8,308 bases of DNA, taken from positions 1 through 8,308 of the forward strand of contig CALLYR010000471.1 of NCBI GenBank assembly GCA_937859005.1. Direction: 5' to 3'. The stretch's first letter is position 1; each line of letters opens with the position of its first letter. Source of the stretch: an uncultured Paracoccus sp. GTDB lineage: Bacteria > Pseudomonadota > Alphaproteobacteria > Rhodobacterales > Rhodobacteraceae. Below the pieces are notes generated by a model. That model was not told the origin of the DNA, did not search any database, and was given only the letters and a program-made list of their open reading frames with translations. The translations under genes were made by a program, and so were the position numbers. Below are positions 1 through 5,993 of the stretch, piece by piece.

Positions 1-738
1 ACGCTGGCCACGCGGATCGCGGTGATGGATGATGACGCGGAACGGCTGGCAGCGGCCTTCTGGCCGGGGCCGCTGACGCTGGTGCTGCCGCTGCGCGCGG
101 AGGCGGGGATCGCGGGGATCGTCACGGCGGGGCTGGACACGGTGGGCATCCGGGTGCCCGCTCATCCGGCGGCGCAGGCGGTGCTGGTGGCTTTCGGCGG
201 GCCGCTGGCGATGCCGTCGGCCAATGCCTCGGGGCGGATCAGCCCGACGACGGCGGCGCATGTGCTGGATCCCGACGGCGGACTGGACGGACGGATCGCT
301 GCGGTGCTGGACGGGGGCGCCTGTCCGGTGGGGGTCGAATCGACCATCATCGGCTGGCGCGACGGGCGTCCGGCCCTGCTGCGCCCCGGCGGCCTCCCGG
401 CCGAGGCGATCGAGGCCGCGCTGGGCGAACCCCTGGTGCGGGGAACGGCACTGGCGGCCCCGGATTCGCCGGGGCAGCTGACCAGCCATTACGCCCCCGC
501 CGCGCCCCTGCGCCTGAATGCCGAGGCTCCGCATCCGGGCGAGACCTTCATCGCCTTCGGCCCCGGCGACCTGACGCTTTCGCCCACCCGCGATCTGACC
601 GAAGCCGCCGCGCGCCTGTTCGATACGCTGCGCGCCGCCGACCGGCTGGGCCGTCCCATCGCGGTGGCACGGATCCCCGACAAGGGGCTGGGCCTTGCGA
701 TCAACGACCGGCTGCGCCGCGCCGCAGCCCCCCGGTGA
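1..738 (+). CDS. L-threonylcarbamoyladenylate synthase, Sua5 type (5' end outside window)
   Basis: Family knowledge: this cytosolic enzyme makes threonylcarbamoyl-AMP from threonine, bicarbonate and ATP, the first step of t6A37 modification of ANN-decoding tRNAs. Seen: 245 codons are open from base 1. The YrdC/Sua5 core is represented by FWPGPLTLVLP (visible residues 20-30), MPSANASGRISPT (about 71-83) and VGVESTII (about 110-117). It is followed by a linker with SPGQLTSHYAP (about 156-166) and a C-terminal extension of roughly 80 residues. That extension marks the long Sua5 form rather than the short YrdC/TsaC form. The N-terminal part of the YrdC domain, with its basic substrate-binding residues, lies upstream of the window. 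The GTG at 22 is internal and is not the true start. The gene ends at TGA 736-738, 40 bases before the next gene. Function is secure; the exact start cannot be seen. Confidence 0.93.
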   Translation, partial: TLATRIAVMDDDAERLAAAFWPGPLTLVLPLRAEAGIAGIVTAGLDTVGIRVPAHPAAQAVLVAFGGPLAMPSANASGRISPTTAAHVLDPDGGLDGRIAAVLDGGACPVGVESTIIGWRDGRPALLRPGGLPAEAIEAALGEPLVRGTALAAPDSPGQLTSHYAPAAPLRLNAEAPHPGETFIAFGPGDLTLSPTRDLTEAAARLFDTLRAADRLGRPIAVARIPDKGLGLAINDRLRRAAAPR

Positions 739-743
739 GGCGC

Positions 744-772
744 TTGCCCCGGCCCGTCCCCCTCCTTAGCTT
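744..772 (+). promoter_or_regulatory. Candidate sigma-70 promoter giving a leaderless glycosylase mRNA
   Basis: A -35-like TTGCCC (744-749) and a -10-like TAGCTT (767-772) are separated by exactly 17 bases. Only six bases lie between the -10 box and the ATG at 779. Transcription would therefore start at or next to the A of the start codon. No purine-rich Shine-Dalgarno sequence precedes the ATG, which fits a leaderless message. The match is by eye and both boxes are imperfect. Confidence 0.42.
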
Positions 773-778
773 GCGCGC

Positions 779-1591
779 ATGAATGCCGATCCGATCTGGA
801 AGGGTGTCGCGCTGGACGCCGCGACCGCGCTGGCGCTGCTGGACTGGCAGCGCGAGATGGGCGTGGACGAACCCATGCTGGACGCGCCGGTGGACCGCTA
901 TGCCGAACCGGCCCGCGCGCCTGCCCCTGCCGCCGCTGCGCCGGTCGCGGCGCCATTGCCGCTGCCCGGGATTGCCGATGACCTGCCCGCGCGCGCGACG
1001 GTGCTGGCGGCGCGTGCGGACAGCCTGCCCGCGCTGGCGGCGGCGATGGAGGGGTTCGACGGCCTCGACATCCGCAAGGGCGCGCGCAACTTCGTCTTTG
1101 CCGACGGCAACCCCGCCGCCCGCGTGATGATTCTGGGCGAGGCGCCGGGCGAGGAGGAGGACCGGCAGGGCCGTCCCTTCGTCGGTCGCGCGGGGCAGTT
1201 GCTGGACCGGATGCTGGCCGCGATCGGGCTGGCCCGCGATGCGGCCGATGCGGAACGGGCGGTCTATATCACCAATGTCCTGAACTGGCGCCCGCCCGGC
1301 AACCGCCGCCCCGAACAGGCGGAAATCGACGCGATGCTGCCCTTTGTCGCGCGCCATGTCGAACTGGCCGATCCGGAACTGATCGTGCTGATGGGCAATG
1401 CCGCATGTCAGGCGGCGCTGGGGCGGCAGGGCATCCTGCGGCTGCGGGGACAGTGGGCGACGGCCTTCGGCCGGCCCGCGCTGCCCATGACCCATCCTGC
1501 CTATCTGCTGCGCACGCCGGTGGCCAAGCGCGAGGCCTGGGCGGACCTGCTGTCGCTGTCCGCCCGGCTTCAGGCCGGGGCGCAACCCTGA
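779..1591 (+). CDS. Uracil-DNA glycosylase, family-4-like, without Fe-S ligands
   Basis: Family knowledge: the enzyme removes uracil from DNA to start base-excision repair. Seen: 270 residues. An N-terminal helix and an Ala/Pro-rich linker (about 41-65) precede the catalytic domain. Motifs are GEAPGEEED (120-128), PFVGRAGQLLDRML (133-146), YITNVLNWRPPGNRRP (163-178) and the HPAYLLR loop (239-245). Odd feature: the four cysteines that hold the [4Fe-4S] cluster in canonical family 4 enzymes are absent. The first pair aligns with Phe93 and Leu96, the third with Trp170 and the fourth with about Met186. The only cysteine is Cys210. I recall a Bradyrhizobium enzyme close to family 4 that also lacks the cluster, so this is probably an alphaproteobacterial subgroup. 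The start at 779 is supported by the promoter spacing, not by an RBS. The last 22 bases overlap the convergent gene. Confidence 0.88.
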   Translation: MNADPIWKGVALDAATALALLDWQREMGVDEPMLDAPVDRYAEPARAPAPAAAAPVAAPLPLPGIADDLPARATVLAARADSLPALAAAMEGFDGLDIRKGARNFVFADGNPAARVMILGEAPGEEEDRQGRPFVGRAGQLLDRMLAAIGLARDAADAERAVYITNVLNWRPPGNRRPEQAEIDAMLPFVARHVELADPELIVLMGNAACQAALGRQGILRLRGQWATAFGRPALPMTHPAYLLRTPVAKREAWADLLSLSARLQAGAQP

Positions 1592-2355
1592 TATTCGATC
1601 GCGCCCTCGGGCGCGATCAGGGTCAGGCGCACCGCCGCCGGGTCCAGCGGAAAGGGCTTGCCCGAGGGCGCCACGAAATCGGCGGTCGCGGTCAGGCCGC
1701 GCGCATCCCGCGTCAGCACCGGCTGCGAAACCCAGACGCCGTTCTGCGCCAGTTCCAGCGCCGCCGTGTCGCCCGGCGTTTCCGGCTTGCCGATCCGCAC
1801 CGCGACCTGTACGCCGTCGGCGATATCGGTCATCGTGCAGCGGGCCACGTACTCGCCCGGTTCGGGCGTCTGCGCCAGCGCCGCATCGATGCGCGGGTCT
1901 TCGCCCTGGGGCGCGGGCGCCTGCAATTCGACATGCGCGGGCACACAGATGTCGCGGCACAGGCCGAAATCGACCGAAACCCGCGCCGTCACCGGCTGGC
2001 CCTTGTCCCTGGGCGTCAACTGGATCGGCAGCACCAGTTCGTCGTGATAGCCCAGCGTCCGTTCGCCCCCCGACAGGATCACCTCGGGGCGCGGCCACAG
2101 CGGTTCGGCCGCCGCCACATTGTCCGAGGCCTCCCAGCCGAAATGCGGCGGAATACCCGTATCGCCCGGACTGCGCCAATAGGTCTTCCATCCCGGCGCC
2201 AGGTCCAGCCGCAGGGCGGTGATGCGGGTGCCGTCCGACGCGACCCAGCAGGGCAGCAGTTCCGCCGCGACCAGTCCGGGCGGCAGTTCGTCCGCCGCGG
2301 CGGATGCGCCAAGGGCGCAGGCCAGCGCCGCGGTGCAAAGGAAAATCCGTGTCAT
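1570..2355 (-). CDS. Secreted protein with DsbD N-terminal-type thiol domain
   Basis: Likely role (inference): a periplasmic thiol carrier or receiver in disulfide reduction, copper handling or cytochrome maturation. Seen: 261 residues. A signal peptide spans about 1-20 (hydrophobic core FLCTAALACALG, Ala-rich cleavage region near 18-21). The mature part has GWKTYWRSPGDTGIPPHFGW (55-74) and GLCRDICVPAHVEL (131-144), hallmarks of the DsbD/ScsB N-terminal domain. Cys133 and Cys137 form a CX3C pair; other mature cysteines are 36, 173 and 258. The eight-helix membrane region and C-terminal thioredoxin domain of full DsbD are absent, and the protein ends soon after the beta domain. The frame is open further upstream, but ATG 2355 is chosen because it begins the signal peptide and sits seven bases after a -10-like box. 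It converges on the glycosylase gene and overlaps it by 22 bases. Confidence 0.82.
   Translation of the reverse strand: MTRIFLCTAALACALGASAAADELPPGLVAAELLPCWVASDGTRITALRLDLAPGWKTYWRSPGDTGIPPHFGWEASDNVAAAEPLWPRPEVILSGGERTLGYHDELVLPIQLTPRDKGQPVTARVSVDFGLCRDICVPAHVELQAPAPQGEDPRIDAALAQTPEPGEYVARCTMTDIADGVQVAVRIGKPETPGDTAALELAQNGVWVSQPVLTRDARGLTATADFVAPSGKPFPLDPAAVRLTLIAPEGAIEYQGCAPA
1597..1618 (+). terminator. Hairpin just after the glycosylase stop, possible terminator
   Basis: A perfect inverted repeat, GATCGCGCC then CTCG then GGCGCGATC, begins six bases after the stop codon at 1591. No T-run follows, so it is not a classical rho-independent terminator. It also lies inside the C-terminal coding sequence of the opposite-strand gene, so its palindromy may be coincidental. 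Confidence 0.35.
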
Positions 2356-2362
2356 GCACCTG

Positions 2363-2391
2363 AATCTAGGGGCGGCCCGGCGCGGAATGAA
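2363..2391 (-). promoter_or_regulatory. Candidate promoter for a leaderless dsbD-domain gene
   Basis: On the minus strand a -10-like TAGATT (2368-2363) is followed by seven bases and then ATG at 2355, so the transcript would begin at or beside the start codon. A weak -35-like TTCATT (2391-2386) lies 17 bases upstream of the -10 box. The only purine stretch, AGGTG, is too close to the ATG for a normal ribosome binding site. The -35 box is poor. Confidence 0.33.
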
Positions 2392-2421
2392 GTCACATCT
2401 TCGCCACAGGGAGGCCATGCC

Positions 2422-2463
2422 TTGCACAAGCGCGCCGCCGACCCGATCTTTTCGTGGAAAGGA
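2422..2463 (+). promoter_or_regulatory. Candidate promoter and RBS of yqgE
   Basis: TTGCAC (2422-2427) and GATCTT (2445-2450) are 17 bases apart, which would give a start of transcription near 2457. AAAGGA (2458-2463) lies seven bases before ATG 2471 and fixes that start. An in-frame ATG at 2417, with a GGAGG only two bases away, lies upstream of the predicted transcript start and is not favoured. This divergent region also holds the minus-strand promoter. Confidence 0.4.
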
Positions 2464-2470
2464 TGCATCC

Positions 2471-3055
2471 ATGGACCGATCCACCCCTGATAATCTGACC
2501 GGCAAGATCCTGATCGCCATGCCCGGCATGAACGACCCGCGCTTTGCCCGTGCAGTCGTGCTGGTCTGCGCCCATGGCGAAGAGGGTGCGATGGGCATCG
2601 TGCTGAACCGGCCCCTGCCCGAAATCGACTTTACCGACCTGCTGGGGCAACTGGGCATCGACGCCTCGGACCGGGCGCGGCAGGTGCCGGTGCATTTCGG
2701 CGGCCCGGTCGAGCCGGGGCGCGGTTTCGTCCTGCACCGCCTGTCCGGGGGCGAGACTGCCGACGAGGAAGGCGGTCTGCTGCGCATCGGGGCCGAGGGG
2801 CTGGCCATGACGACCACGCGCGACATTCTGGAGGATATCGCCCGCGGCCGCGGTCCCGACCTGGCGGTGCTGTCGCTGGGCTATGCGGGCTGGGGGCCGG
2901 GCCAGCTGGAGGACGAGATGCTGGCCAATGGCTGGCTGACGGGCGATGCGGGGGACGAACTCGTCTTCGGCCCCGACAATGACGGCAAGTGGCAGGCGGC
3001 GCTGAAATCGCTGGGGATCGACCCGGTGATGCTGTCGGCGGCGGCGGGGCGGGCC
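2471..3055 (+). CDS. YqgE/AlgH family protein (UPF0301), no stop codon at the usual end
   Basis: Family knowledge: a widespread cytosolic protein of about 185-200 residues. It was linked to alginate regulation in Pseudomonas, but its biochemical role is unclear. Seen: complete domain of 195 residues. It has LTGKILIAMPGMNDPRF (9-25), GAMGIVLNRPLP (39-50), FGGPVEPGRGFVLH (76-89), LGYAGWGPGQLEDEM (136-150) and the terminal LSAAAGRA (188-195). From memory, family members end at or very near AGRA/AGHA, so a stop is expected at 3056-3058. That codon is GGA here, one T-to-G change from TGA. The frame then runs on through 26 linker codons into pyrB. Start at ATG 2471 has a good Shine-Dalgarno and gives the usual N-terminus. 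It is transcribed divergently from the DsbD-domain gene. Confidence 0.88.
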
Positions 3056-3079
3056 GGAGTCCCCGCGCCTGACCCCCGC

Positions 3080-3127
3080 TTGCCGCGCAGGCGCGCTTTT
3101 GCCATAGAGGCTCCGGACAACCGGAGG
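3080..3127 (+). promoter_or_regulatory. Candidate pyrB promoter and RBS inside the YqgE-PyrB linker
   Basis: TTGCCG (3080-3085) and CATAGA (3103-3108) are separated by 17 bases. Transcription would start near 3115 and leave a leader of about 19 bases. GGAGG at 3123-3127 lies six bases before ATG 3134, the best Shine-Dalgarno in this gene cluster. These signals suggest pyrB was, and probably still is, expressed independently of yqgE. I see no room for, or trace of, a pyrimidine-responsive attenuator here. Confidence 0.45.
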
Positions 3128-3133
3128 CCCGCC

Positions 3134-4096
3134 ATGACGTTCCGCGCCCGTCACCTGCTGGGGGTCGAGCCTCTGGCGCCCCCGGACATCACCACGCTGC
3201 TGGACCTGGCCGAAACCTATGTCGAACTGAACCGGCGCACGGTGAAGCACGGCGACGCGCTGGAGGGGCTGACCCAGATCAACCTGTTCTTCGAGGCCTC
3301 GACCCGCACCCAGTCCAGTTTCGAACTGGCGGGCAAGCGGCTGGGCGCGGATGTGATGAACATGGCCGTGGCCCATTCCAGCGTGAAGAAGGGGGAAACC
3401 CTGATCGACACCGCGCTGACGCTGAACGCGATGCAGCCGGACCTTCTTGTGGTGCGCCACCCGCACAGCGGCGCGGTCAACCTGCTGGCCAGCAAGGTCA
3501 ACTGCGCCGTGCTGAATGCGGGCGACGGGCGGCACGAACATCCCACGCAGGCGCTGCTGGACGCGCTGACGATCCGGCGGGCCAAGGGGCGGCTGCACCG
3601 GCTGACCGTCGCCATCTGCGGCGACATCGCCCATTCCCGCGTGGCGCGGTCGAACCTGATCCTGCTGGGCAAGATGGAGGCGCGGGTCCGTCTGGTCGGC
3701 CCCGCGACGCTGATGCCCGCGGGCGCGCGCGACTGGGGCTGCGAGGTCCATGAGGACATGCGCGAGGGGCTGCGCGACGCCGATGTGGTGATGATGCTGC
3801 GCTTACAGAAGGAACGCATGGACGGCGGCTTCATCCCGTCCGAGCGCGAATATTACCACCGCTGGGGTCTGGACGCCGAAAAGCTGGCGCTGGCGAAGCC
3901 CGATGCCATCGTCATGCATCCCGGCCCGATGAACCGGGGCGTCGAGATCGACGGCACCATCGCCGACGACATCAACCGCAGCGTGATCCAGGATCAGGTG
4001 GAAATGGGCGTCGCGGTCCGCATGGCCGCGATGGACCTGCTGGCGCGCAACCTGCGCGCCGAACGGGGGGCGAGGGCGGCGGGGGTGATGGTATGA
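3134..4096 (+). CDS. pyrB: Aspartate carbamoyltransferase catalytic chain
   Basis: It condenses carbamoyl phosphate with aspartate to give carbamoyl-aspartate, the committed step of pyrimidine synthesis, in the cytosol. Seen: 320 residues, a normal length. Active-site motifs are intact: carbamoyl-phosphate loop STRT (56-59) in FEASTRTQSSFELAGKRLG, the mobile loop HSSVKKGET (81-89), HPTQALLD (136-143), GDIAHSRVARSN (163-174), the aspartate-binding MLRLQKER (221-228) and HPGPMNRGVEI (262-272). ATG 3134 is chosen because GGAGG lies six bases upstream and the family N-terminus begins here. The frame is nevertheless open back to the yqgE start. The stop overlaps the next start as ATGA (4093-4096). 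No pyrI regulatory gene is visible. The dihydroorotase-like gene two genes downstream is the probable partner subunit. Confidence 0.96.
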   Translation: MTFRARHLLGVEPLAPPDITTLLDLAETYVELNRRTVKHGDALEGLTQINLFFEASTRTQSSFELAGKRLGADVMNMAVAHSSVKKGETLIDTALTLNAMQPDLLVVRHPHSGAVNLLASKVNCAVLNAGDGRHEHPTQALLDALTIRRAKGRLHRLTVAICGDIAHSRVARSNLILLGKMEARVRLVGPATLMPAGARDWGCEVHEDMREGLRDADVVMMLRLQKERMDGGFIPSEREYYHRWGLDAEKLALAKPDAIVMHPGPMNRGVEIDGTIADDINRSVIQDQVEMGVAVRMAAMDLLARNLRAERGARAAGVMV

Positions 4097-4722
4097 GCGG
4101 GGACATCTCCATCACGGCGGCGCAGCAGGATTTCTGGCGCGGTTGGCTGGAACCGGGCGAGCGGCTGTTGTGGGCAGGCAGGCCGCGCCGGGGGCTTCGC
4201 CTCTGGCACGTCGAGCCGGCCGAGGCGCTGCGCATTCTTGCCTATCTTGCGACGGCCGCGCTGATCGTATTCTTCGGGCGCGACGTGGCCGATCCCGACT
4301 TTCGGCCGATTGTTATTGTTGCCGCCGGGGCCGCCGTTCTGACTGCGATTGCCACTCCGGTCCTTCGCGCCCGGCGGCTGATGAACAGCCGCTATGCCGT
4401 CACTGACCGGCGCGCCATCGTCCTGTCGGGTTGGGCGTATCCCGGCGACATGTTCGACCTGCTCCATGACGCGACCGCACCGCGAGAATTGCCGGAGCGT
4501 TGGGGGACGACGGTTTTCGTCGGCCGGAGAGCGCTTGGGGTGCCCCGAAGCTGGCAGAAATGGACCGGCTGGACTGCGAACGGCGACCATTGGCGCGAGA
4601 ACGTGATCTTCTATCGCCTCGATCCTGCGGAGAATCCGCGCGAGTTGCTCGAAAGCCTGCGGAAGGGCGGCGATGTGCCGCTTGTCCTGCGCGTGTTGAC
4701 CATGCCCGGAATCCTCGGATGA
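4093..4722 (+). CDS. Small membrane protein with bacterial PH-like domain, unknown function
   Basis: I cannot give a specific function. Seen: 209 residues. The N-terminus contains LEPGERLLWAGRPRRGLRL (19-37), a pattern common ahead of bacterial PH-like domains. Two hydrophobic helices follow, about 46-62 and 71-91. MNSRYAVTDRRAIVL (97-111) then opens a beta-rich soluble part to about residue 190, ending with a helix like NPRELLESLRKG (181-192). This helical pair plus 'YAVTDRR' strand is the usual layout of bacterial PH/YdbS-like proteins; the assignment is by pattern only. It overlaps pyrB by four bases at the start and the dihydroorotase-like gene by four at the end (4719-4722), implying translational coupling. 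Its codons end in A or T more often than those of its neighbours (for example around 4300-4325), suggesting lower expression or weaker selection. Role in the pyr cluster is unknown. Confidence 0.8.
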   Translation: MSGDISITAAQQDFWRGWLEPGERLLWAGRPRRGLRLWHVEPAEALRILAYLATAALIVFFGRDVADPDFRPIVIVAAGAAVLTAIATPVLRARRLMNSRYAVTDRRAIVLSGWAYPGDMFDLLHDATAPRELPERWGTTVFVGRRALGVPRSWQKWTGWTANGDHWRENVIFYRLDPAENPRELLESLRKGGDVPLVLRVLTMPGILG

Positions 4723-5993
4723 CCCTGCATTTCCACAACGCCCGCCTGATCGACCCCGAGGCGCTGACCGACACCTCGGGCAGCCTCACCGTGCAGGACG
4801 GCGCCATCCTCGCCGTGAACGGAGAGGCCCCCGAAGGCGCCACGCTCATCGACTGCCGCGGCAAGTGCCTCGCCCCCGGTCTGATCGACTGGGGCGTCAA
4901 GATCGGCGAGCCGGGCGAGCGGCACCGGGAATCCATGCGATCCGCCGCGCTGGCTGCGGCGGCGGGGGGCGTGACCACCATCGTCGCGCGGCCCGATACG
5001 CTGCCGCCCATCGACACGCCCGAATCGCTGGAGTTCGTCACCCGCCGCGCCGCCGAGCAGCCGGTCCGCATCCGCCATCAGGCCGCCCTGACCCGCGCGC
5101 GCGCGGGGCGCGAGATGGTCGAGATGGGCTTTCTGCAGGACGCGGGCGCCATCGCCTTCACCGACGGGGTGCGGGTGGTGCCGGACACGCGCCTTCTTGC
5201 CCGCTGCATGACCTATGCGCGGGGTCTGGGCGCGCTGATCGTGGGCCATCCGCAGGACGCAGGGCTGTCGCGTGGCGCTGCGGCCACCGGCGGCAAGTTC
5301 GCCTCGCTTTACGGCATCCCGGCGGTCTCGCCGCTGGCCGAACGGATGGGGCTGGAACGCGATCTGGCGCTGGTCGAACTGACGGGCGTGCGCTGGCACG
5401 CCGACCAGATCACCACCGCCGCCGCCCTGCCGGTGCTGGACCGGGCGCGGGCGGCGGGGCTGGACGTGACGGCGGGCACCTCGATCCACCATCTGACGCT
5501 GAACGAATTCGACGTGGGCGACTATCGCACCTTCTTCCGCGTGACCCCGCCCCTGCGGAGCGAGGACGACCGCATGGCAATGGTCGAGGCGGTGGCGGAC
5601 GGGCGGATCGACGTCATCGGCAGCTTTCACACCCCCCAGGACGAGGAGGCCAAGCGCCTGCCATATGAGGTCGCGGCCCCCGGCGCGGTGGGGCTGGAAA
5701 CCCTGCTGCCTGCGGCGATGCGGCTTTACCATCAGGGCGGCGTCGGTCTGGCGCAGTTATGGCGGGCGATGTCGCTGAACCCCGCGCGGCGGCTGGGCCT
5801 GGCGGGCGGGCGGCTGAATGCGGGGGCGCCTGCCGATCTGGTGCTGTTCGATCCCGACGCGCCTTTCGTGCTGGATCGCTTCACCCTGCGGTCGAAATCG
5901 AAGAACACGCCCTTCGACGGCGCGCGGATGGAAGGAAAGGTGCTGGGCACCTGGGTCGGGGGCAAGCGCGTGTTCGGGGGCGGGGATGAGTGA
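4719..5993 (+). CDS. Dihydroorotase-like protein, probably catalytically inactive (PyrC'/PyrX type)
   Basis: Seen: 424 residues with an amidohydrolase fold. N-terminal strands and PGLIDWGVKIGEPG (53-66) lead into AAAAGGVTTIVARPDT (80-94), and SKNTPFDGARMEGKVLGT (394-411) closes the fold. In active class I dihydroorotases the first motif is DxHVHLREPG. Here the two metal-binding histidines are replaced by Gly59 and Lys61, and the substrate-binding Arg by Gly63. The catalytic Asp of the later TDHAPH motif is replaced by Phe303 (GSFHTPQ, 301-307). His177, His227 and His257/258 remain. Family knowledge: Pseudomonas PyrC' is similar in length and degeneracy and serves as a structural partner of PyrB. 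Inference: the same role here, with active dihydroorotase elsewhere. Start ATG 4719 overlaps the previous stop; the upstream extension of this frame lies in the previous gene. It overlaps plsY by eight bases. Databases will often label it pyrC. Confidence 0.88.
   Translation: MTLHFHNARLIDPEALTDTSGSLTVQDGAILAVNGEAPEGATLIDCRGKCLAPGLIDWGVKIGEPGERHRESMRSAALAAAAGGVTTIVARPDTLPPIDTPESLEFVTRRAAEQPVRIRHQAALTRARAGREMVEMGFLQDAGAIAFTDGVRVVPDTRLLARCMTYARGLGALIVGHPQDAGLSRGAAATGGKFASLYGIPAVSPLAERMGLERDLALVELTGVRWHADQITTAAALPVLDRARAAGLDVTAGTSIHHLTLNEFDVGDYRTFFRVTPPLRSEDDRMAMVEAVADGRIDVIGSFHTPQDEEAKRLPYEVAAPGAVGLETLLPAAMRLYHQGGVGLAQLWRAMSLNPARRLGLAGGRLNAGAPADLVLFDPDAPFVLDRFTLRSKSKNTPFDGARMEGKVLGTWVGGKRVFGGGDE

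Larger units (their letters stand above)
2471..4096 (+). other. Single uninterrupted YqgE-PyrB reading frame (541 codons)
   Basis: ATG 2471 and the pyrB ATG 3134 are 663 bases apart, exactly 221 codons, with no stop between them. Translation from 2471 would give YqgE (1-195), a 26-residue Pro/Arg-rich linker (196-221) and complete PyrB (222-541). The linker reads like translated intergenic DNA. It contains a promoter-like pair at 3080-3108 and a strong Shine-Dalgarno at 3123-3127. The frame may therefore yield both a long fusion and free PyrB. A base error at 3056 would be an equally simple explanation. Confidence 0.85.

Noticed and set aside
701..2359. Long minus-strand open frame of 552 codons
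   Set aside because: It runs antisense to the glycosylase gene and out of frame with the DsbD-domain gene. Its product is a low-complexity Arg/Gly/Ala string with no recognisable motif, typical of shadow frames in GC-rich DNA.
2417..2470. Upstream in-frame ATG at 2417 as an alternative yqgE start
   Set aside because: Its GGAGG is only two bases from the ATG, it precedes the predicted transcript start, and ATG 2471 has a well-spaced AAAGGA and gives the normal N-terminus.
2393..3751. Minus-strand open frame of 452 codons opposite yqgE and pyrB
   Set aside because: It is antisense to two conserved genes and rich in Arg, Gln and Pro, with no motif or RBS. It is open only because of third-position G/C bias on the coding strand.
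4500..4718. N-terminal extension of the dihydroorotase-like frame to 4500
   Set aside because: The extra residues are the previous gene read in another frame. The family N-terminus starts at ATG 4719, which shows a four-base stop/start overlap.
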